DNA of 64,000 nucleotides, taken from the NCBI RefSeq assembly GCF_001983955.1, contig NZ_CP019562.1, positions 992,001-1,056,000 of the forward strand, given 5' to 3'. The notes beneath the pieces were generated by a model. That model was given only the letters and a program-made list of their open reading frames with translations, was not told where the DNA came from and made no database searches. Each line of letters starts with the position of its first letter. Within the stretch, counting starts at the first letter, position 1. Positions 50,657 to 58,269 of the stretch are shown here, piece after piece. The DNA is from Streptococcus oralis (GTDB lineage: Bacteria; Bacillota; Bacilli; Lactobacillales; Streptococcaceae). The translations under genes and the position numbers were made by a program.

Positions 50657-50973
50657 CCTTCATCTGAAGATTGGAGATTCCCAGTAAACTTTGTCGCCTT
50701 ATAACAAAAAACGATGTAGCGCCCACCTGTATCTAAGGGCCAATTTTTAATGCCGACTAGTTGAGGATTTTGAATGGTCAGGCCAGTTTCTTCGTATATT
50801 TCACGAATGACAGACTCGGCAAAGGCCTCGCCATTCTCAACATGTCCTCCTGGAAAGGCATAGCCAGACCAGAGATTGTTTTCAGGAGAGCGATATTGCA
50901 TGACTACTTGCTTGGTTTCAATGTCTTCAATCAGACAGATATTGGTTAAAATAGTTGCTTGGGCACGGGACAT
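50506..50973 (-). CDS. mutX: MutX, 8-oxo-dGTP diphosphatase (Nudix)
   Basis: This 155-residue Nudix hydrolase removes oxidised dGTP from the nucleotide pool. The Nudix box GGHVENGEAFAESVIREIYEETGL begins at about residue 42 and contains the REIYEE core that binds metal. It complements MutY, which acts on 8-oxoG already in DNA. The ribosome site is weak. It follows the four membrane-protein genes on the same strand. The 3' end seems to have been supplied with the insertion. Confidence 0.93.
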   Translation of the reverse strand: MSRAQATILTNICLIEDIETKQVVMQYRSPENNLWSGYAFPGGHVENGEAFAESVIREIYEETGLTIQNPQLVGIKNWPLDTGGRYIVFCYKATKFTGNLQSSDEGEVSWVPKDQIPNLDLAYDMLPLMEMMEAPDKSEFFYRHRTEDGWEKEIF

Positions 50974-50996
50974 AGATTTGCTCGCTTTCTAAGTTG

Positions 50997-51437
50997 TTAT
51001 ATGCTTTTTTCGAACTTGATATCAGATTTCATGATGAATGGATTAATCAACTCGTGATGTTCATAAGTAGTACGGGCCAAAAAACCTCTAACAATGGTGA
51101 TTTCTTTATCTTGTATGTGATAGTCTATATTGATGGGAATGGCTGGATCCGACATAATTGACAAAGCAAAAAATGCTGCAAACCAAAGATAAAGTGCCAC
51201 CAATCCACTAAATATTTGAAAAATAAGGTGGTACCATTGAAAATCTCTTATTCTATAAAAGATTCTCCAGGGATGGATTAAGCAGGTCAAACAAAGAATG
51301 AAAAACCAACTATTCCACAAAATTGGAGTAAAGGATAGACCAAAAACTAACAACACCAAATGAAGAACCATAAAAGTCAGCAAGACCAGATAGAGGTTTT
51401 TAAATGAAAATAACTTAACTAGATTTTCTTTTGTCAT
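50997..51437 (-). CDS. Membrane protein, fourth gene of an overlapping cassette
   Basis: This 146-residue protein has about three hydrophobic helices (roughly 12-35, 38-55 and 72-95) and a soluble C-terminal domain of 50 residues ending DIKFEKSI. It does not share the motifs of the three genes before it. I chose ATG 51437, since AGAGGA lies six bases upstream; seven more codons are possible. It overlaps the previous gene by 23 bases, so translation is probably coupled. I do not recognise a family. Confidence 0.65.
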   Translation of the reverse strand: MTKENLVKLFSFKNLYLVLLTFMVLHLVLLVFGLSFTPILWNSWFFILCLTCLIHPWRIFYRIRDFQWYHLIFQIFSGLVALYLWFAAFFALSIMSDPAIPINIDYHIQDKEITIVRGFLARTTYEHHELINPFIMKSDIKFEKSI

Positions 51438-51972
51438 GATTTTTCCTCTTTTTGCCATTATATTTCAAAATCACTATCACTATCGCTGGAATAAAGAAAA
51501 AGATTAGATAAGTAGCAATTGGAAGCCAGATGTAGCGATAATCAACAGATAATAGGGAAGGAATTTTTTTAACATTTCTCCCTTTCACCCCAACAATTAA
51601 GTGGAGAAGAAAAATAGGTCCATTTATGTATAGAAAAGGTTCTAAAAATTCTTGTACTGAATCCTTATTGCTAAAACCATCTCTAAAAATACCTTGATAG
51701 AGTGTGTGCACCAAAAAGACAAAATTCATAATAATTGGCAAGACATAGGACATTTCCTGATATGGTTTTGGGATAAGTGACGTCCCGAACAACACATACA
51801 TGATACCAAAAATAGAAAATAATATTATGCCACCATCCATAAAAGAAGCAAGCTTTGGATGCCTTCCCATCCACAATTGGACGTGAGCTATCAAAGAATC
51901 CTTTTTATGGATTTTTCTCATTTTTCTGTTCTTTTGTTTGATCTTCTTTGGTTTCTTAATCTTTCGTTCCAT
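51415..51972 (-). CDS. Paralogous membrane protein 3 of the cassette
   Basis: This 185-residue protein has a strongly basic N-terminus (about 20 residues rich in Lys), four or five hydrophobic helices and a basic tail. It shares with the two upstream genes the motif HVQLWMGRHPKLASFMD, an EPFLYING segment, and YIWLPIATYLIFFF near the end. AAGGAGG lies five bases before the ATG. It overlaps gene 2 by 55 bases and gene 4 by 23. No family is recognised. Confidence 0.7.
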   Translation of the reverse strand: MERKIKKPKKIKQKNRKMRKIHKKDSLIAHVQLWMGRHPKLASFMDGGIILFSIFGIMYVLFGTSLIPKPYQEMSYVLPIIMNFVFLVHTLYQGIFRDGFSNKDSVQEFLEPFLYINGPIFLLHLIVGVKGRNVKKIPSLLSVDYRYIWLPIATYLIFFFIPAIVIVILKYNGKKRKNHDKRKSS

Positions 51973-52487
51973 TTTCGCCTCCTTCTTCTCTTTTCTTTCT
52001 GTATAATCAAAAGCAGAATGCCCAGCCCCAAGAAAAAGAAAAAGAGATAACTTACAATAGGAACCCAGACATATGCTGGATCCATAGAAATTATAGGAGG
52101 GAAATTCGTTGACTTACGACGTCCTAGCCAATTCAGACCTACCAAGAGATGAAAGGGAAAAAGAAGACCATTGAACCCAATAAATCCCCATGAAAAGTAA
52201 CGCCATTTCTGAAGTTTATCACTACTAAAACGAAAGACAAGGAAATAGGTTGATAAGATCAGAAGGATAAGATTGAAGCTTAAGGGGGAAAGATAGTTTA
52301 TGTTCGGTAATAGGTAACTAATGTAAGAGGCGGCAAGAAATGATACAAACATAGATCCAAATAATACACTCGTATCCAAAAGTTGACCAATCCTTCTGTG
52401 CCTTTCCATCCAAAGAAAAATCCTTTTAGTCCAAGAAGGCTTTTCTTTTGTCTTGTACTTCATTTGTCTACTCATCTTCATTTTCAT
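51918..52487 (-). CDS. Paralogous membrane protein 2 of the cassette
   Basis: This 189-residue protein has about four helices between basic ends; the last 30 residues are nearly all Arg, Lys and polar. Shared motifs are FLWMERHRRIGQLLD, GFNGLLFPFHLLVG and YVWVPIVSYLFFFF. Three in-frame ATG codons occur in the first five codons. GGAG is only three bases before the first, so the second (52481) may be used. It overlaps genes 1 and 3. The function is unknown. Confidence 0.68.
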   Translation of the reverse strand: MKMKMSRQMKYKTKEKPSWTKRIFLWMERHRRIGQLLDTSVLFGSMFVSFLAASYISYLLPNINYLSPLSFNLILLILSTYFLVFRFSSDKLQKWRYFSWGFIGFNGLLFPFHLLVGLNWLGRRKSTNFPPIISMDPAYVWVPIVSYLFFFFLGLGILLLIIQKEKRRRRRKWNERLRNQRRSNKRTEK

Positions 52488-52971
52488 CTACTCCTTTTTT
52501 TGAACCTTTAGAGAGAAAGAAGATTGCCAAAGTTAACATCAAGACTAGAAGGTAGACGACAATAGGAAACCAGATATAGGATGACTCCAGTGAAAACAAA
52601 GGTGATAGAACAACTCTTCCTCTTTTTCTCACGCCAATCAGTTGAAAAATGAAGCTAAGGATATTGATATAAATAAAGGGTTCACAAAATCTTTTAAGGG
52701 TCCTTTCTTTTTCAGTTTTCACTGACAAAAAGAGAGCATAGAACCTATTACCCAAGATAAAAAGATTCAATTGCAAGGGAAATAGGAGTTCTCTGTACCG
52801 AAAATCAGCTGGAAGGCTTTTGTTTTGTGATGTTGTAAATTCTATAACTAGGAACAATATGATATAAAAGAACATATCAAGCATAAATTTGACAAATCGA
52901 TGCCCTTGTAACCAAAAACGAACAGAATCTAAGCCTGATGACTTCTTATACTTCGTCTCTTTCAAATTCAT
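52468..52971 (-). CDS. Paralogous membrane protein 1 of the cassette
   Basis: This 167-residue protein has about four helices. It shares VRFWLQGHRFVKFMLD, CEPFIYINILSFIFQLIG and YIWFPIVVYLLV with the next two genes. It ends with a charged tail (SKKGVDENEDE) that overlaps the next gene by 20 bases. GAGGGAAG precedes the ATG. As the first gene it should carry the promoter, but I see only an AT-rich candidate. No characterised family is recognised. Confidence 0.68.
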   Translation of the reverse strand: MNLKETKYKKSSGLDSVRFWLQGHRFVKFMLDMFFYIILFLVIEFTTSQNKSLPADFRYRELLFPLQLNLFILGNRFYALFLSVKTEKERTLKRFCEPFIYINILSFIFQLIGVRKRGRVVLSPLFSLESSYIWFPIVVYLLVLMLTLAIFFLSKGSKKGVDENEDE

Positions 52972-53060
52972 AATAACTTCCCTCTATTTATAATATAATC
53001 TAAAACATGATTGTTTGTTCATTGCGTAATCTGAAAACAAAATCGCAATTCTACCAGTAT

Positions 53061-53564
53061 TTAACTCTCAGATTTTGAGGATTTCTTACGTACCATTCTA
53101 ATTTCAGTGATAGGTTTTCCAAGGTCAAGTATTTTTTCTTGCCCATCAAAAGTAAAACCCATTTTTTGATAGAAATCAATGGCTCGCTTATTCTCTTTTA
53201 ATACCCATAAAAATATTTCAGAGAACTGTTCAAGAGTCGTCAGAGCTTCCTTCATTAACTTCTGAGCAATACCTTCTCCATAATAGTCTTTTAAAACATA
53301 TAAGGCAATGATCTCACCAGCTTGGATAGTCTCATCACGAAAGTTTCCATAACTGATAAAACCAACTACCTTCATGCCATCCATCGCGATCAATGTATTT
53401 TCTGGATATTTTTGACTAAAAAATCGACATCTTTCTAATGTCATCGTCTCCTGAAATTCTGCAGGTAAAAGGTCATCATAAGCCTCTCTCCACGTTTGCC
53501 AATGAACGAGAGACTTGCTTTCTATCTCTTCAGGAGTTACCATTTGTTTGATAGTTAGGTTCAT
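53061..53564 (-). CDS. GNAT-family N-acetyltransferase
   Basis: This 167-residue acetyltransferase has the acetyl-CoA loop region IIALYVLKDYYGEGIAQKLM (about 85-104). The C-terminal strand FLWVLKENKRAIDFYQKMGF is typical of GNAT domains. The substrate is unknown. GGAG precedes the start. It overlaps the upstream acetyltransferase gene by 35 bases, so the pair is probably co-translated. Confidence 0.88.
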   Translation of the reverse strand: MNLTIKQMVTPEEIESKSLVHWQTWREAYDDLLPAEFQETMTLERCRFFSQKYPENTLIAMDGMKVVGFISYGNFRDETIQAGEIIALYVLKDYYGEGIAQKLMKEALTTLEQFSEIFLWVLKENKRAIDFYQKMGFTFDGQEKILDLGKPITEIRMVRKKSSKSES

Positions 53565-54093
53565 TTATTTTTCTCCATTCTTCTCTCAGAATACCATATT
53601 TAATACTATCAAAATATTTGCCTTGGTAATAACGAACTTTTGGAATATGAGCTTCTTTTTTCATTCTTAATTTTTCAGCAAGTTTTACCATACCAAGATT
53701 TCCTGACCAAGTTGTCAAACCAAGATGCTCCAACACCAAGTAATCCTTAAATGTCCGATCTATCCATTGTAGCATAGCAGCTTTTCCAATGCCAGAGTTC
53801 CAAAATTTGTTATCATAAATACAAATCCCCAATTCCATCCATCTTGTTTGTTTACATACCCAGTAGCGCGAAACAGTCCCAACTAATTTATCATCAACAA
53901 AAATACCAAGGCGATTTGAGTTGTTTAGAGTAGATTCTGATTTTTGTAGTTTAAATTCTTGAAAATTAGGAAAATGCTGATAATCGTCATAATAGGGAGC
54001 ATCATACTGTTTCCAAATTGGATTAGATTGTGAATAAGCAATTTCCCACAAAGACACCAAATCTTCTTCAATTAGTTTTCTTAAATAAACCAT
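53530..54093 (-). CDS. GNAT-family acetyltransferase (RimJ/RimL-like)
   Basis: This 187-residue protein of the RimJ/RimL-like group has the segment LGICIYDNKFWNSGIGKAAMLQWIDRTF (about 92-119) and LGLTTWSGNLGMVKLAEKLRM, which binds acetyl-CoA and closes the fold. Unlike true RimL there is no ribosomal gene context. AGGA lies six bases before the ATG. It starts eight bases after the oxidoreductase gene and overlaps the next GNAT gene. Confidence 0.85.
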   Translation of the reverse strand: MVYLRKLIEEDLVSLWEIAYSQSNPIWKQYDAPYYDDYQHFPNFQEFKLQKSESTLNNSNRLGIFVDDKLVGTVSRYWVCKQTRWMELGICIYDNKFWNSGIGKAAMLQWIDRTFKDYLVLEHLGLTTWSGNLGMVKLAEKLRMKKEAHIPKVRYYQGKYFDSIKYGILREEWRKINEPNYQTNGNS

Positions 54094-54101
54094 ACTTTTT
54101 C

Positions 54102-54728
54102 CTAATCCAACGCCTTGACTTCCTCAGCAACTTTTTGCAGATATTTTTGTCTTATAGAATTTGTATTCACCTCACGCCCTAACTCACCCAAAATTGAAAC
54201 TTTCTTTGTTTTAATACCGCAGTGATTTAGGACAGCATTCTTTAATACTGATATTCCATAACTGTCTGGGATATTGATAGGACCTGAAAATACTTTGTAC
54301 CACCATGTTGGTGCCATTGATGTTGCGTAAATACTGGCTGTTTTTCCTTTTAGTAACTTTTTAAACTGCTGACCTCTTAAGTAGTTCCAAATAAAACTTC
54401 CTTTATTATTGGCAGAGTAAGCAATTCCTGGCGTGAAAACACGATCGATCCAACCCTTCAATAAACTAGGCATACTACTCCACCAAATTGGATAAACAAA
54501 AATGAAATGATCTGCCCACTGGATTAATTCCTGAGAGCGAAGTATGAAAGAGTCCTCTTCCATCCGTTTTCGATAACCATAACGTAATACGGGATCAAAA
54601 TCTATCTCATTTAGATTAATAGATTCAAGCTCATGATGATTTGAGTCAATATTTTCTACAATCGTTCGAAAAATTTCTTGACAGAAACTTCCCTTGTCAG
54701 GATGTCCATTGATGACTAAAATTTTCAT
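54102..54728 (-). CDS. NAD(P)H-dependent oxidoreductase (flavodoxin fold, KefF/NQO type)
   Basis: This 208-residue flavoprotein begins MKILVINGHPDKGSFCQEI, the FMN-binding loop of the family. Further marks are VYPIWWSSMPSLLKGWIDRVFTPG and GKTASIYATSMAP. It should reduce quinones or similar electrophiles with NAD(P)H. The AGGAG ribosome site overlaps the end of the uvrB remnant, 14 bases upstream. The original order was therefore probably uvrB directly followed by this gene. Confidence 0.9.
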   Translation of the reverse strand: MKILVINGHPDKGSFCQEIFRTIVENIDSNHHELESINLNEIDFDPVLRYGYRKRMEEDSFILRSQELIQWADHFIFVYPIWWSSMPSLLKGWIDRVFTPGIAYSANNKGSFIWNYLRGQQFKKLLKGKTASIYATSMAPTWWYKVFSGPINIPDSYGISVLKNAVLNHCGIKTKKVSILGELGREVNTNSIRQKYLQKVAEEVKALD

Positions 54729-54742
54729 TCATTTTCTCCTAT

Positions 54743-54943
54743 CTAACCCAACGCCTTGACTTCCAGCATCATATCTCGGATCTGAGCTGCTAGTTCAAAG
54801 TCAAGCACTTCGACGGCTTCCTGCATTTGTTTTTCTAGTTTCTTAACAAGTTCTTTACGTTCCTGTTTATTAAGGCTATTAATATCGACTTCCTTGTCCT
54901 CTTCCTTGGCAACTGCCTTAGTCACGGCGATTAGATCACGGAT
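54743..54943 (-). pseudogene. Orphan 3' end of uvrB (remnant copy)
   Basis: These 201 bases match the last 201 bases of intact uvrB (56101-56301) with about 28 differences (about 86%). The encoded UVR domain is almost unchanged, with most changes at third positions. A GTG-started frame of 60 codons exists but is just the C-terminal UvrB fragment. The match stops abruptly at 54943. The acyltransferase gene lies between the remnant and uvrB. Confidence 0.9.
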
Positions 54944-55022
54944 AAGTTCAGTAAACCTTAAGTTCTCAGTGAAGTGTATATTTTAATGCGTCTTGCTCCT
55001 ATTTTAATAAGACAATAAAGTT

Positions 55023-56060
55023 TTAAGTCTGTTTAAGATTTTTAACACTCTTTATTAAAGTAAGAATATACGCCATTAATTTATTTCTAAAATACTCAAT
55101 CATAGCGCCAGAAAAGAACAGGGCCAGTGTCATAACTAGAATCATAATGACAAAAATGGGAAATTCTTGTTCTTCAACTAAAGTATGGATGGTTGGTATA
55201 ATTCTTCTAAAAATAAGAGGATGTACATGAAACAGATAACCCCCCAAAGTTAGTGGAGATATTAAAAGAACTAGTCTCTTAAAAGTTAAGGGAATATCTT
55301 TAATATTCAAGAAGAGTAAAAATATTGCTATTCCTTGCAGTGTGACCGTAGGAGAAATATAACTTCTCCACTGTTCAAAACCAAACCAGCACAATATAAA
55401 AGTTAAACTAGTTAGAAATAAAATGAATCCACTAACATTACGTATTTGAAAACGACTTTCATAATTTGATTTTCTAATTATTGCTCCTATAGTGTACAAA
55501 AGAATCATCCATAATACACTATATCCACCCCACAAGCCCAGAATATCTTGTTTAAATACTGTAGGTATGACAGAAAAGTATATAAATGCTCCACTAACAA
55601 TTGGAAGCAATTGTTCTTTTTTCAATGTCAACACTGCTTGATTCAAAAATGGTGCTATTAAGACTAAACCAAAATAGCAACTCATATACCAATACTGTCC
55701 ATGACTTATTGGAGTTAAAGCTGAAAACCAATCACTTAAGTTAACAGATGATTTTGAAAAAATAGCAAATACAAAAGTAATTGAAATAGTATAGAAAATA
55801 ATCTGTATCCAAAAACTAAACATTTTTTTATAACTAAATTGTGAATAAAGACCGACATACCCACTGATTAAAATATAAATATTTACAGCTGAATATGAGA
55901 AAGCTTCTAAAAAATTGGCAAAAATATAGTAAAAATCTTTTTGACTATCAACTTTCTCCAAAATTCCTCCCATACCCAAAACATGTAAGTTGCAAATCAT
56001 CAACATAGCTAGAATTCTACAACATTCAATGCCTATGTGTTTAGTTTTTTTTGCTGTCAT
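55023..56060 (-). CDS. Acyltransferase 3 family membrane protein
   Basis: This 345-residue protein has about ten helices and the family's first-helix pattern IECCRILAMLMICNLHVLGMGG, with Arg and the catalytic-type His. Members O-acetylate or otherwise acylate sugars, peptidoglycan or antibiotics. The substrate is unknown. It is AT-rich compared with uvrB. It starts 40 bases after the uvrB stop and could be read from the uvrB promoter. It lies between the two uvrB 3' ends, which points to an insertion. Confidence 0.88.
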   Translation of the reverse strand: MTAKKTKHIGIECCRILAMLMICNLHVLGMGGILEKVDSQKDFYYIFANFLEAFSYSAVNIYILISGYVGLYSQFSYKKMFSFWIQIIFYTISITFVFAIFSKSSVNLSDWFSALTPISHGQYWYMSCYFGLVLIAPFLNQAVLTLKKEQLLPIVSGAFIYFSVIPTVFKQDILGLWGGYSVLWMILLYTIGAIIRKSNYESRFQIRNVSGFILFLTSLTFILCWFGFEQWRSYISPTVTLQGIAIFLLFLNIKDIPLTFKRLVLLISPLTLGGYLFHVHPLIFRRIIPTIHTLVEEQEFPIFVIMILVMTLALFFSGAMIEYFRNKLMAYILTLIKSVKNLKQT

Positions 56061-56100
56061 ATTATGTCTCTCTATATATTTCTATTTCTTTATAATTTTT

Positions 56101-56301
56101 TCAGTTTAACGCCTTCACTTCCAACATCATGTCACGTATCTGAGCTGCCAGTTCAAAATCAAGCACTTCGACGGCTTCTTGCATTTGTTTTTTGAGTTTT
56201 TTGACGAGTTCCTTGCGTTCTTGTTTGTTGAGGCTATTGATATCGACTTCCTTGTCCTCTTCCTTGGCAACTGCCTTGGTCACGGCAATAAGATCACGGA
56301 T
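56101..56301. repeat. Direct repeat: intact partner of the uvrB remnant
   Basis: This is the last part of uvrB, matching 54743-54943 in the same orientation, 1,358 bases away. The copies bracket the acyltransferase gene. Confidence 0.88.
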
Positions 56302-58089
56302 TTCTTTCTTAATGGTTTGTGGTACAATACCATGTTCTTCATTATAGGCCATCTGGATTTTCCGACGGCGGGCCGTTTCATCGATGGCACGTTGCATAGA
56401 CTGAGTAATCGTGTCCGCATACATGATGACATGTCCTTCGCTATTACGGGCAGCACGTCCAATGGTCTGGATGAGGCCACGTTCGTTACGAAGGAAACCT
56501 TCCTTGTCAGCATCTAGAATAGCAACCAAACTTACTTCAGGTACGTCAATCCCTTCACGGAGCAAATTGATTCCGACCAAGACATCAAAAACACCCAAGC
56601 GTAGGTCGCGGATAATCTCTGTCCGTTCCAAGGTCTTGATATCCGAGTGCATATACTTGACCTTGATGCCCATTTCTTTGAAGTAGTCAGTCAAGTCTTC
56701 TGCCATCTTCTTGGTCAAGGTTGTGATAAAGGTACGTTCATTCTTTTCAACACGGGCATTGATTTCACCTAGGAGGTCATCAATCTGTCCCATAGTTGGA
56801 CGGACTTCCACTTCAGGGTCCAAAAGACCTGTCGGACGAATAATTTGCTCAATCACTGTCTCGGTCTGTTCATTTTCATAGTCGCCTGGTGTCGCTGAAA
56901 CGTAAACAATCTGATGCACATGACTCTCAAACTCTTCCCGACGAAGAGGACGGTTGTCTAGGGCAGAAGGTAAACGGAAACCATAATTAACTAGCATTTC
57001 CTTACGAGAACGGTCTCCATTATACATGCCCTTGATTTGCCCCATGGTCATGTGACTTTCATCAATCATGATCAAGAAATCATCTGGGAAAAAGTCGAGA
57101 AGCGTATAAGGAGGCTCTCCTTCACTACGACCATCCATGTGGCGTGAGTAGTTCTCAACCCCATTTGTATAACCCATCTCACGTAGCATTTCGATATCAT
57201 ACTCTGTCCGTTGTTTCAAGCGTTGTGCTTCTAGCAGTTTGCCTTCCTTCTCAAAGACAGCTAACTGCTCCTCCAACTCTGCCTGAATCTTGGCAATGGC
57301 AACTTCCATGTGGTCGTCATTGGTCACAAAGTGAGTGGCAGGGAAGATCGCCAAATGATCCACTTCTCCCAATACCTGACCTGTCAAAGCCTCAACCTCA
57401 CGGATACGGTCAATCTCATCTCCGAAAAACTCTACTCGAAAAGCGTGTTCATCACGAGAAGCTGGGAAAATCTCCACCACATCCCCGCGAACGCGAAATC
57501 TTCCCCGTTGGAAATCAATATCATTGCGTTCAAACTGAATATCCACCAAGTCATTCAAGAGTTTGTCACGAGAAATCTCCAGACCTGGACGGAGACTAAC
57601 GACACTATCAGCATATTCCTTTGGCGAACCCAAACCATAGATACAAGAGACAGAAGCCACGACGATGACATCATTGCGCTCCAGAAGGGCTGAAGTCGCT
57701 GAGTGACGGAGCTTGTCAATCTCATCATTGACTGAGCTATCCTTCTCAATATAGGTATCACTCGAAGGAACATAGGCCTCGGGTTGGTAATAATCATAGT
57801 AGGATACGAAGTACTCAACAGCATTTTCAGGGAAAAATTCCTTAAACTCCCCATAGAGCTGACCAGCTAGGGTTTTGTTATGGGCAATGACCAAAGTTGG
57901 TTTATTGACTTTGGAAATGACCTGACTCATGGTATAGGTCTTCCCTGTACCCGTCGCCCCCATCAGAATCTGAGCCTTTTCTCCACCCTCGATATTGTCA
58001 ACCAACTGCTCAATCGCTTGGGGTTGATCTCCTGAAGGTTCATATTTTGATACTAGTTTAAATTTATTATCTGTAATTCTATTAATCAT
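56101..58089 (-). CDS. uvrB: Excinuclease ABC subunit B
   Basis: This is a 662-residue nucleotide-excision repair helicase that loads UvrC at lesions. It has Walker [13 protein letters not shown] near residue 40, [20 protein letters not shown], the motif VI region QTIGRAARN and a C-terminal UVR domain (about 625-660) that binds UvrC. A GAGG ribosome site lies before the ATG. It is leftward and divergent from glnPH. Its last 201 bases recur as a diverged remnant 1.36 kb downstream. Confidence 0.98.
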   Translation of the reverse strand: MINRITDNKFKLVSKYEPSGDQPQAIEQLVDNIEGGEKAQILMGATGTGKTYTMSQVISKVNKPTLVIAHNKTLAGQLYGEFKEFFPENAVEYFVSYYDYYQPEAYVPSSDTYIEKDSSVNDEIDKLRHSATSALLERNDVIVVASVSCIYGLGSPKEYADSVVSLRPGLEISRDKLLNDLVDIQFERNDIDFQRGRFRVRGDVVEIFPASRDEHAFRVEFFGDEIDRIREVEALTGQVLGEVDHLAIFPATHFVTNDDHMEVAIAKIQAELEEQLAVFEKEGKLLEAQRLKQRTEYDIEMLREMGYTNGVENYSRHMDGRSEGEPPYTLLDFFPDDFLIMIDESHMTMGQIKGMYNGDRSRKEMLVNYGFRLPSALDNRPLRREEFESHVHQIVYVSATPGDYENEQTETVIEQIIRPTGLLDPEVEVRPTMGQIDDLLGEINARVEKNERTFITTLTKKMAEDLTDYFKEMGIKVKYMHSDIKTLERTEIIRDLRLGVFDVLVGINLLREGIDVPEVSLVAILDADKEGFLRNERGLIQTIGRAARNSEGHVIMYADTITQSMQRAIDETARRRKIQMAYNEEHGIVPQTIKKEIRDLIAVTKAVAKEEDKEVDINSLNKQERKELVKKLKKQMQEAVEVLDFELAAQIRDMMLEVKALN

Positions 58090-58211
58090 GATTGCCTCAT
58101 CTGCATTTTTCTATCCTTCTATTTTACCATAAATTTACTTTTCAGACTCTTCTCTAGGTTGATGAGAGCAAGGATTCTATGTCACATTTTCTTACATAAA
58201 ATCCATAAAAT

Positions 58212-58240
58212 TTGCCTTTTCATTCATTTTCTGATATAAT
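58212..58240 (+). promoter_or_regulatory. glnPH-glnQ promoter
   Basis: TTGCCT (58212-58217), 17 bases, and a perfect TATAAT (58235-58240) preceded by TGA. AAAGGAG precedes the ATG. Confidence 0.75.
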
Positions 58241-58269
58241 GGGAAAATATTCGGAAAAGGAGACTAAAA

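Noticed and set aside
50416..50667. Plus-strand 83-residue frame in the methyltransferase-mutX gap
   Set aside because: It runs into the antisense of mutX, has no ribosome site and no family resemblance. The TTGACA upstream has no properly spaced -10.
54743..54925. Independent 60-residue UVR-domain protein
   Set aside because: It starts at an internal GTG, has no ribosome site, and is the C-terminus of UvrB. It is better described as a remnant of uvrB.
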